Assembly: GCA_020726285.1 (NCBI GenBank)
Contig: DYSW01000014.1
Location: 1-34,140 of the forward strand
Source of the DNA: Melioribacter roseus
GTDB taxonomy: Bacteria; Bacteroidota; Ignavibacteria; Ignavibacteriales; Melioribacteraceae
Length of the DNA: 34,140 bases
Reading direction: 5' to 3'
Shown here: positions 11,401-18,050 of the stretch, piece after piece
How positions within the stretch are numbered: position 1 is the stretch's first letter
Layout: each line of letters starts with the position of its first letter
Translations under genes and position numbers: made by a program
Notes under the pieces: model-generated
What the model saw: only the letters and a program-made list of their open reading frames with translations
The model's database searches: none
What the model was told of the DNA's origin: nothing

Positions 11401-11499
11401 TTCGATCAAGTAGAAGAAATGGTGAACACAACAAATGTAATCTCGGGAAAAGAATCGCGATTCTACTTTGGTGTTTTATTTGATTTTGAACTTTATTAA
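8407..11499 (+). CDS. Gluzincin (peptidase MA-like) fused to beta-propeller and Omp85-type barrel
   Basis: 1030 aa in three parts. After a signal peptide (cleaved near FAQ, residue ~19), residues ~25-300 are a peptidase MA-like gluzincin: HEFVH at 120-124 and the downstream glutamate in NWFAEGTAQY (Glu180) make a complete zinc site. Residues ~305-560 contain WD40/TolB-like propeller repeats (NPSISSDGKKVVF, NPVFSPKNDEIYF, NPSFGKDGKFYF). From ~640 to the end the sequence is an outer-membrane barrel of Omp85/surface-antigen type. It has GMRGY (906-910), matching the conserved loop-6 RGF/Y motif, then GDVGNAW, and an aromatic C-terminus. It lies 9 bases after the M6-like gene in the T9SS operon. 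The domains are visible; a role in processing or inserting surface proteins is inference. Confidence 0.8.
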   Translation: MMNKIFAIMLLFSVSIFAQYNEFNPEYEWFTIEGKHVKVHFHEGTERTAKIVLKIAEEVWEPITNLYGFEPETVHYIIKDINDYSNGATYFFDNKIEIWSSALDFDLRGSHNWLRNVITHEFVHMVNLQTAMKMSRRIPAFYLQYLHYQDERRPDVLYGYPNTIISYPIAGINVPNWFAEGTAQYQRKEFNYDNWDSHRDMILRSYILGSNLLSWNEMGVFSKTSLGNESVYNLGYNLVDYISRVYGEEKLQQIFAELKNPLTVTIDKAIENVIGIEGIELYNQWKLHLEKDYQARISPVLKNEVKGTEIESEGFANLQPHFYENGKKILYLSNKGMDYLSQTSVYSFDISTKEKKKIVRKVNSNVEFISNTNKILFAKLSTENPKWTNIHDLFIYNLDDEEETRLTFGLRANNPSISSDGKKVVFLFQKDGTTNLGTVTIDGKNFRQLTFYDRGEQVFNPVFSPKNDEIYFGIIKRDNQDIAKIDTNGANFEFVLNLESDERNPSFGKDGKFYFSDDKTGIFNIYEYNFSSKQRTQITNVTGGSFYHDIDSEGNIVFANYTSTGYKLNYLSKNERKPILAEDNYLKTSEFSLPKSKTLQDLEQGEISYLKNYDDFTLPEYEVKKYKGQYTNATLIPFVRYDDYNTTSNALEKFKFGLYFASSDYLNRYDIFAGFGMNSRFERDAFLMFNYRDKIPFLINLGLKPQISLELYNVTRKASADIYFNVDSTDQDFGADYHTKTDVTYNLLEFDFAAKQNFLSEDNFLEFRYILSKYSATIGSFLLPGNTYLYPTTNDTYLYGHNFQLTFNHTDYLANRNMCINPIGRKIEVKVNYEMNNYNSEGEYTVENGALKPIYGDFYFPRLEMRWSENFRVFDSHSVNFKLKYGTIFGPPQPNFFDFYIGGLNGMRGYPFYSLGGNEMATLNVSYRFPLFREIDYRLGLWYLDKMYFTFFGDVGNAWNEGVLKFDDLKKDVGAELRMKFVSFYIFPTAVFFSWSYSFDQVEEMVNTTNVISGKESRFYFGVLFDFELY

Positions 11500-11528
11500 T
11501 AAATTTTATCAGATATTAAGTGAGAAAA

Positions 11529-12377
11529 ATGAAAAAATTAATTCTAATATTAATATTGGGCTTTATCCAAAATTATGCTCAAGCAAATTTAAGCAGCAAT
11601 TTGTATCAAGATATGGATTTCTCGTTTAACCAAACTTTTGCACAACTCGATTCAAATTCGGTCCAAAATTTGACTTCTCCCAAAAAATCAGTTGCACTTG
11701 CAGCGGGATTATCTGTCTTGTTGCCTGGAGCGGGACAATTTTACAACGAAGATTACTGGAGAACAGCAATTTATATTGGAATTGAGGTTGTTGCAATTGC
11801 AACAATCATTATATACAACAAAAAAGGTGATGAGCAAACCGAATATTTTGAGTCATTTGCAAACGAAAATTGGTCGGTAGAAAGATATGCAGATTGGACT
11901 TTGGTTCACATTAACGAGTTAAATCCAGATTTAGATGTAAACGACTATAATATTTACGATGGAAATGGAAATCTTGATTGGTCTGAATTGAATAGACTTG
12001 AACAAGCAATTGGAAGTTATTATTCGCATCAATTAGCTCCGTTTGGTGATCAACAATATTATGAAATGATTGGAAAATACACGCAATTTAACGTTGGTTG
12101 GTCAGATTTTGATGGAGGTGATTACAATTATGGAGATCCTGTAACACCACTTTTTGAATATTATTCAATTGAAAGAGGCGAAGCAAACGAACTTTATAAT
12201 ATTGCTCGTTGGGGTTCAATTGTAGTGTTGTCAAACCATATAATAAGTGCAGTTGAAGCTGCTTTTACAACAAATTATCGCAATAAACATGTTGATGTAA
12301 ATGTCGAATTAAAAAGACAAACAATCAATTTTAGGAATGAATACTACCCGCAAATAAATTTGAGAATAAAAATATAA
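11529..12377 (+). CDS. DUF5683-like membrane protein
   Basis: 282 aa from the ATG at 11529. An in-frame GTG nine bases upstream (11520) is possible, but the ATG gives a cleaner signal peptide, MKKLILILILGFIQNYAQA. The mature part has the segment AAGLSVLLPGAGQFYNEDYW, which is characteristic of DUF5683/P13-like proteins of Bacteroidetes relatives, then one hydrophobic helix and a Tyr/Asp-rich region. A second amphipathic stretch lies near residue 230. The function of the family is unknown. Its stop overlaps the start of der (TAATG), so the two are translationally coupled. It sits inside a run of envelope and T9SS genes, which suggests an envelope role but does not prove one. Confidence 0.65.
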   Translation: MKKLILILILGFIQNYAQANLSSNLYQDMDFSFNQTFAQLDSNSVQNLTSPKKSVALAAGLSVLLPGAGQFYNEDYWRTAIYIGIEVVAIATIIIYNKKGDEQTEYFESFANENWSVERYADWTLVHINELNPDLDVNDYNIYDGNGNLDWSELNRLEQAIGSYYSHQLAPFGDQQYYEMIGKYTQFNVGWSDFDGGDYNYGDPVTPLFEYYSIERGEANELYNIARWGSIVVLSNHIISAVEAAFTTNYRNKHVDVNVELKRQTINFRNEYYPQINLRIKI

Positions 12378-13690
12378 TGAATGAACCTTTAGTTTTAATT
12401 GTTGGAAGACCAAATGTTGGAAAATCCACACTTTTTAATAGATTAACCAAAAGCAAAGAAGCAATTGTAGATGATTCTAGTGGTGTAACCCGCGATAGAA
12501 TTTACGGTGAAGTTGAATGGAATGGTAAAATATTTAAACTTATCGATAGCGGCGGTTACGTCCCAGAAAGTGATGATTTGTTTGAAAAAGCAATTCGTGA
12601 ACAAGTTGAATTTGCAATCGAAGAAGCAGATTTACTTTTTTTTGTAGTTGACGGAAGACATGGAATAAATCCATTCGATTCCCAAATTGCTAAAATGCTT
12701 CGAACTTCGCACAAACCAGTTTATATACTTGTTAATAAATTAGATACAGCTGAAATGAGTTACCAAACATCAGATTTTTATACACTTGGTTTTAACAAAG
12801 TAGTAGATATTTCCGGTTTGAATGGAAGAAATTTAGGCGATTTGCTTGATGAAGTGCTTTCTGATTTGGATTTTTCACGAACAAATGCTGAATTAGATAC
12901 AAGATTGAAAATTGCTATGATTGGCAAACCGAACGTTGGAAAATCTTCGTTAACAAACGCACTTCTTGGTTACGATAGAACAATTGTAACCAACATTCCT
13001 GGCACAACTCGCGATTCAATAAATTCAGTACTTAAATATTACGGAGAAGAAGTAATTCTTGTAGATACAGCCGGTTTGCGAAGAAAATCCAAAATAACAG
13101 AAAATATTGAGTATTATTCATCTGTGCGAACTTATCGTGCATTGATGGAAAGCGATGTTTCGGTTTTACTTTTAGATGCAGAAATTGGATTGGAAAATCA
13201 AGATCAAAGAATAATTCAAGAAGCAATCAGAAGAATGAAAGGTTTGATAATTGCTGTAAATAAATGGGATTTGATTGAAAAAGAAACCAATACCGCACGC
13301 GATTTTGAACGTAAATTACGAGATGAATTAGGAAGTGTTAATTTTGTGCCGATTGTTTTCATTTCGGCGCTAAATAAGCAGAGAATTTTCAAGTTAATTG
13401 ATATGGCAAAGGAAATTCAAACTGAAAGAAGCAAGAAAATTTCAACTTCAACTTTGAACGATATTATTTTACCAGAAGTACAGAAAAACCCACCACCTTC
13501 TACTCCGACTGGAAGAGAAATAAAAATTAAATATTTAACTCAAGTTGGTGAACATTATCCAATGTTTTTTATCTTTTCTAATGAACCGAAACACATTCCA
13601 GATTCTTATAAAAGGTTTGTTGAAAGAATTATCCGTGAGAATTTTGGGTTTAAAGGTGTGCCTGTTAAAATTATTTTCAAAGAGAAATAG
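12377..13690 (+). CDS. der: Ribosome-assembly GTPase Der (EngA)
   Basis: 437 aa, normal length. Der has two tandem GTPase domains and a C-terminal KH-like domain and is needed for 50S ribosomal subunit maturation. Both P-loops are intact: GRPNVGKS (10-17) and GKPNVGKS (183-190). Also visible are the switch/G3 segments (DSGG, DTAG) and the base-specificity motifs NKLD and NKWD. The C-terminal region ends VPVKIIFKEK, as is typical. The ATG overlaps the stop of the preceding gene by one base. A conserved housekeeping gene inside an envelope/T9SS run is notable. The identification is secure. Confidence 0.97.
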   Translation: MNEPLVLIVGRPNVGKSTLFNRLTKSKEAIVDDSSGVTRDRIYGEVEWNGKIFKLIDSGGYVPESDDLFEKAIREQVEFAIEEADLLFFVVDGRHGINPFDSQIAKMLRTSHKPVYILVNKLDTAEMSYQTSDFYTLGFNKVVDISGLNGRNLGDLLDEVLSDLDFSRTNAELDTRLKIAMIGKPNVGKSSLTNALLGYDRTIVTNIPGTTRDSINSVLKYYGEEVILVDTAGLRRKSKITENIEYYSSVRTYRALMESDVSVLLLDAEIGLENQDQRIIQEAIRRMKGLIIAVNKWDLIEKETNTARDFERKLRDELGSVNFVPIVFISALNKQRIFKLIDMAKEIQTERSKKISTSTLNDIILPEVQKNPPPSTPTGREIKIKYLTQVGEHYPMFFIFSNEPKHIPDSYKRFVERIIRENFGFKGVPVKIIFKEK

Positions 13691-13711
13691 AAAAATTGAT
13701 GTAGAACTGAA

Positions 13712-16700
13712 TTGAAAATCCTAATTAAAAATTGGTTGTTGCTTGTTCTTTTTACCAACATTTCAATTTTTTCGCAAACAATTCAGTTCAATCTCACAAA
13801 AACTGATACTTTTTCGGTAACTTATAAAACTCCCAACTTCCTTTCGGAATTTAACATAAATCCCAATTCCCTTAAGTTTTATGATTTGTATAGAAATTCA
13901 ATTTTCCCAAAATATTTATTTGATTCTACTTCAAACTCAATTGTTTTCGATTCAATCGGATTAAATAGTTCTGATAAAATTTTAGTTTGCTATTCTGCAG
14001 TTAAAATTCCGCTTAAAAAGGAAGTATTTCACAAAAAAATTGTTCAAGTTTATGATGGAATTATTCCAGATTCAGTTGTAACAAGCAATTTTGATGATTA
14101 TAAAATTTCAAATGATGCAATTTTTGGGGAAAAATTAAACAGAAATGGTTCAATAATTCGTGGAATTACAGTTGGTTCAAATCAAGATGCAATAGTTAAC
14201 AGCGGAATGCGACTTAATTTATCGGGAAAAATATCTGAAGATGTTGAAATTGTGGCGGCATTAACTGACCAAAGTTCTCCACTTCAACCCGAAGGAGCTA
14301 CGGAATCAATTGAAGAAATTGACAAAGTGTTTATTGAATTGAAACATAAAAATGCAAATGGAACATTCGGCGATTTTTATCTTGAAGAGAATTACGGTCA
14401 ATTTGCAAAAGTGAATAGAAAATTACAAGGTTTGTATGGAAAAGTAAATTTTGAAAATCAGAATGGATTTTTTTCTTATGCTTCGCAACGCGGAAAATAT
14501 ACAACCAACGAGTTTTTTGGACAAGATGGCGTGCAAGGTTCATATTTGCTTTACGGCGAAAACAACGAAAAGGAAATTATTGTAATTGCTGGAACGGAAA
14601 TTGTGTATGTTGATGGCGAAAAACTAAATCGTGGCGAAAATAATCATTACACAATAGATTACGCCAATTCTTCAATTACATTTACGGCAAAAAAAATCAT
14701 TTCGAAAACTAGTAGGATTTTTGTGGAATTTGAATATTCGGATAGAAAATTTGGGCGATCATTTCTTTCAGGTGGTGGAAAAACAAATTTATTTGATAAA
14801 AAACTAATGATTTCAGCATCTTATTTTAGCGAAAATGACAATGAAAAAGAGCCAATTGATTTTACATTATCTGAAGATGAACTCGAAATTCTTTCGAACG
14901 CTGGAAATAATCCGTTAAACGCAACAATTTCTGGTGTTTCTTTGGTAGCGGAAGATTCCAACGGTGTGCGAAAAGGGAATTACACGAAAATTGATTCAAC
15001 GATTAATGCAGATGAATTTTCGTACTTTGTTTATCAAACGGAAAGTGAAAATGCAATTTATAATGTAAAATTTACTTTTGTTGGCGCTGGAAAAGGTGAT
15101 TACAGCAAAAAATCGACATTAGAATACAATTTTATTGGAATTGGAAAGGGAAGTTATTTGCCAGTTGTTTTTCTTCCGTTACCGCAAAAAAAGGAAATTG
15201 CAAATTTTTTGCTAACCTATCAGCCAAGTAAAAATTTGCGACTTAATGCAGAAATATCTGGTAGTAATTTTGACAGAAACAAATTTTCTGTTTTAGATAA
15301 TGACGAAAATCAAGGTTTTGCTTGGAATTTATCAACTAATTATCAAATCGAAGATATTAAATTGCTTGATTTCGATTTTGGGCGAATCGATTTGAATTAT
15401 CGAGACAGATTTATTGATGAGAAATATAATTCGATAGAAAAGTTGAATAGTGTGGATTTTAGTAGGAATTACAACTTGAATTCCCAAGCAGGTAATTCAC
15501 AAGTTTTGCGTGAATTTGACTTGAAATACAATAAGTCCGAAAATTCGGAATTTGGACTTTCTTATGGATTTTTGAGCGAAGGCGAGAATTTTTCATCAAC
15601 GAGGAAGAGAATAAATTATCATCTTGATAAAAAAGAAAATTATAATTTAGATTTAAGTTTTAATAGAACAGATTCCAAAAATTTGGGAATTTCAGGTAAT
15701 TTCACAGAAATTAAATTGAATTCATTTTACAAAATTGGAATTTTCAGACCAATGTTTTCTGTTTTAAAGGAAATGAAAACCGAGTTTATTATTTCCGGCG
15801 ATACTCTAATAAATCAGAGTTACAATTATTCCGAAATACAACCCAAAATAGAAATTGTAAGTGGAAAAAACTTCACTTTGCAAATGTTCTACGGTTATCG
15901 AAATGATAAAAATCCGCTAAAAAACAAATTGGAAAATGAATCAGTTCAACACAAATATGGCATAGAAACGCAATTCAATTATGATAAAAATTTGCGTTCA
16001 AACTTGAATTTATCTTTCCAACAAAGAAAGTATGAGAAAATATTTATACAAAATGGAATGCTGGATAATGAAAATTTGATAATAAAATCACAAACAAATT
16101 ATAATATTTTCTCAAATATGGTTTTCGGCGATATTTTTTATTCAGCTGCAACTGAAAAAACGGCAAAGTTGCAGAAAATATTTATTCCAGTGCCAATTGG
16201 ACAAGGTGAATATATTTATTCTGGTGATTTGAATTCGAACGGAATTGCAGAAGACGAAGAGTTTGAACAAGTTAACGAAAACGGGAATTTTACAACGATG
16301 ACAATTCCAACAGATGAACTATTTCCGATAGTAAATCTTCGTTTTGACGCCAAATTTAAGTTGGACTTTTCGAAAATATCGAATTTCAATTCAATTTTCA
16401 AAGCAATAATTTCGTCAATTTCATCTGAAACATTTTACAGAATTGATGAAAAAAGTAAGATTATTAACCCGATTAATATTTATTTAATGAATCAAAATTA
16501 CTTTTTACAAGATTCTACAACAATTAACGGTTCAAATTTTATTCAACAAGATTTATTTTATCAAAAAAATAGTAGCGAATTTTCAGTCCGAGGAAGAATT
16601 CTACAACGGAAATTTCTGAACCAATATTCAAATGGTACTGAAAATGGAATAAAAACGGAAAAAAGTTTGCAGATTCGAACAAAATTGATTACCGAAATAA

Positions 16701-17173
16701 GAAATCAAACCGAATACAAAATTATTGACGATTTTATGATTTCGGAAGCAAATGAATCTAAAAATCGAAAAGCTGAAACTGAGGAAATTAACACGGATTT
16801 TTCTTATCGCCCAATAAATAATATTGAAGTCGGAATTAAACTTTCTGTAGGTAGAACAATTGACAACTTTCCAGAAAAACCAACTACAATAGATGGAAAT
16901 ATCCAATCAATACGAATTTTGTATTCTGTTATCAATAGTGGAAAAATTAGATTTGAGATAGAAAGACGAGAGTTAGCAACAAAAAATGTAAGTACAAGTA
17001 TTCCTTTTGAAATTTCTCAAGGGTTTAGCATAGGTAAGAACTTTATTTTTCGGATTAATGCTGATTATAAAATTTCTGAAAATCTTCAGACAACACTTCT
17101 TTATTCAGGGAAAAAATACGGAAATAGCGATATAATACACTTATTTCAAGCTGAAGCGAGAGCCTTTTTCTGA
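13712..17173 (+). CDS. SprA-like large outer-membrane protein (single SprA_N-type module)
   Basis: 1153 aa from a TTG start. A signal peptide (to about residue 23, IFSQ) is followed by a region at 145-330 that matches the style of the SprA N-terminal repeat. It has RNGSIIRGITVGSNQ, then LQPEG near a DKVFIEL segment, then GDFYLEENYG, and finally YTIDYANSSITF followed by SRIFVEFEYSDR. The rest alternates polar and aromatic residues, as in a large barrel. SprA/Sov is the T9SS translocon and is usually about 2400-2500 aa with two such modules. This protein has one and is about half that length. It could be a reduced translocon, a paralogue, or a different barrel that shares the module. It is the last gene of the porU run, 21 bases after der. 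Confidence 0.62.
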   Translation: MKILIKNWLLLVLFTNISIFSQTIQFNLTKTDTFSVTYKTPNFLSEFNINPNSLKFYDLYRNSIFPKYLFDSTSNSIVFDSIGLNSSDKILVCYSAVKIPLKKEVFHKKIVQVYDGIIPDSVVTSNFDDYKISNDAIFGEKLNRNGSIIRGITVGSNQDAIVNSGMRLNLSGKISEDVEIVAALTDQSSPLQPEGATESIEEIDKVFIELKHKNANGTFGDFYLEENYGQFAKVNRKLQGLYGKVNFENQNGFFSYASQRGKYTTNEFFGQDGVQGSYLLYGENNEKEIIVIAGTEIVYVDGEKLNRGENNHYTIDYANSSITFTAKKIISKTSRIFVEFEYSDRKFGRSFLSGGGKTNLFDKKLMISASYFSENDNEKEPIDFTLSEDELEILSNAGNNPLNATISGVSLVAEDSNGVRKGNYTKIDSTINADEFSYFVYQTESENAIYNVKFTFVGAGKGDYSKKSTLEYNFIGIGKGSYLPVVFLPLPQKKEIANFLLTYQPSKNLRLNAEISGSNFDRNKFSVLDNDENQGFAWNLSTNYQIEDIKLLDFDFGRIDLNYRDRFIDEKYNSIEKLNSVDFSRNYNLNSQAGNSQVLREFDLKYNKSENSEFGLSYGFLSEGENFSSTRKRINYHLDKKENYNLDLSFNRTDSKNLGISGNFTEIKLNSFYKIGIFRPMFSVLKEMKTEFIISGDTLINQSYNYSEIQPKIEIVSGKNFTLQMFYGYRNDKNPLKNKLENESVQHKYGIETQFNYDKNLRSNLNLSFQQRKYEKIFIQNGMLDNENLIIKSQTNYNIFSNMVFGDIFYSAATEKTAKLQKIFIPVPIGQGEYIYSGDLNSNGIAEDEEFEQVNENGNFTTMTIPTDELFPIVNLRFDAKFKLDFSKISNFNSIFKAIISSISSETFYRIDEKSKIINPINIYLMNQNYFLQDSTTINGSNFIQQDLFYQKNSSEFSVRGRILQRKFLNQYSNGTENGIKTEKSLQIRTKLITEIRNQTEYKIIDDFMISEANESKNRKAETEEINTDFSYRPINNIEVGIKLSVGRTIDNFPEKPTTIDGNIQSIRILYSVINSGKIRFEIERRELATKNVSTSIPFEISQGFSIGKNFIFRINADYKISENLQTTLLYSGKKYGNSDIIHLFQAEARAFF

Positions 17174-17191
17174 TAGATAAAGAAAATTGTA

Positions 17192-17228
17192 TTTGTAACT
17201 TGTTTGTAATTAGTTTCGGTTAATTTTT
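17192..17228 (+). promoter_or_regulatory. Phased direct repeats and -7 element before the response regulator (Pho-box-like)
   Basis: TTTGTAA occurs at 17192-17198 and again at 17203-17209, exactly 11 bases apart. A degenerate third unit begins TTT at 17214. A TAATTTTT element (17221-17228) starts 14 bases after the T of the last TAA. Direct repeats with an 11-base period replacing a -35 box are the pattern bound by PhoB/PhoP-type regulators, so the downstream regulator may control itself. The gene's ribosome binding site, AAAGGTGA, lies further downstream near 17248. Confidence 0.5.
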
Positions 17229-17258
17229 TAATACAAAATTAATCTTAAAGGTGAGATT

Positions 17259-17942
17259 GTGAAGAAGATTTTAATTGCTGAAGATGATATTGATATCAGG
17301 GAAATAATTGAATTTAATTTGCAAAATGCTGGTTATTCAACAATTCCAGTTAAAAATGGACATGAAGTTCTTGAACAAATAAATAAAATGCCCGATTTGA
17401 TTTTGCTTGATATAAATATGCCTGGTTTGAATGGATTTGAAGTGTGCACAAAAATTCGTAAAAACACTAAGTTTGATGAAATACCAATAATCTTTATCAC
17501 AGCACGTGATGAAGAAATTGATGAATTGCGTGGACTATCACTTGGGGCGAACGATTACATAACAAAACCTTTTTCACCTGCCAAAATTCTTGCAAGAATT
17601 AAAACACATCTCCGTAAAGCTAAAGATCCGAATCAAAATAGCATTTCTTTTACAACAGAAGATGGAATTCTTGAAATAAACGAAGAAAAGTACATTGTTG
17701 TTGTAAACAACGAAAAGTATGATTTACCTAAAAAAGAGTTTGATTTGCTTTATTATCTTGCTAAAAATATGGGAAGAGTTTTTGACAGAGAAAATATTTT
17801 GAATAATGTTTGGGGCTTAAATGTTTATGTGAGTGATAGAACGATTGATGTTCACATTCGAAGAATTCGTAAAAGATTAGGAATTTTTGGGAAATATATT
17901 GAAACAATAAAAGGTGTTGGGTACAAATTTTCACAAATCTAA
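17259..17942 (+). CDS. OmpR/PhoB-family response regulator
   Basis: 227 aa from a GTG start preceded by AAAGGTGA at good spacing. The receiver domain (1-120) has the acidic pocket (AEDD, residues 7-10), phosphoacceptor Asp51 in LLDINMPG, Thr81 in FITARD and Lys103 in ITKPFSP, so it looks competent for phosphorylation. Residues ~130-227 are a PhoB-type winged helix, with RVFDRENILNNVWG, then SDRTIDVHIRRIRKRL, and ending in GVGYKF. There is no adjacent intact sensor kinase. A ruined kinase lies about 10 kb downstream but nothing links the two. The phased repeats in its own promoter and in the next gene's promoter make it the likely regulator of both. It could be PhoB itself, but the OmpR family is large and sequence alone does not settle the signal. 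Confidence 0.9.
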   Translation: MKKILIAEDDIDIREIIEFNLQNAGYSTIPVKNGHEVLEQINKMPDLILLDINMPGLNGFEVCTKIRKNTKFDEIPIIFITARDEEIDELRGLSLGANDYITKPFSPAKILARIKTHLRKAKDPNQNSISFTTEDGILEINEEKYIVVVNNEKYDLPKKEFDLLYYLAKNMGRVFDRENILNNVWGLNVYVSDRTIDVHIRRIRKRLGIFGKYIETIKGVGYKFSQI

Positions 17943-17954
17943 CAGTGTAATTTC

Positions 17955-18013
17955 TCGTTAATAATGATTTAATATAAAGTTAAGACTTAGCTAACCTTCT
18001 TCTTCTAATTTTG
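17955..18013 (+). promoter_or_regulatory. Four 11-bp-phased TAA repeats plus TAATTTTG element before the TonB receptor
   Basis: GTTAA (17957), TTTAA (17968), GTTAA (17979) and GCTAA (17990) are spaced exactly 11 bases apart. A perfect match to the Bacteroidetes -7 consensus TAnnTTTG (TAATTTTG, 18006-18013) starts 14 bases after the T of the last TAA, the same distance as in the response-regulator promoter. There is no -33 TTTG, which fits an activator-dependent promoter. The arrangement recalls cyanobacterial Pho boxes (YTTAAYYW repeated every 11 bases). It lies in the 99-base gap between the regulator and the receptor gene. Confidence 0.5.
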
Positions 18014-18033
18014 GGCTCGTTTATTTTATTATA

Positions 18034-18050
18034 AAGGAGAAGTGGGATTG
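18034..18050 (+). promoter_or_regulatory. Ribosome binding site that decides a TTG start
   Basis: AAGGAGA at 18034-18040 is one base from an in-frame GTG at 18042, which is too close. It is seven bases from the TTG at 18048, a normal distance. The receptor therefore most likely starts at TTG 18048, giving MKTNLFTII and a standard signal peptide. Confidence 0.6.
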
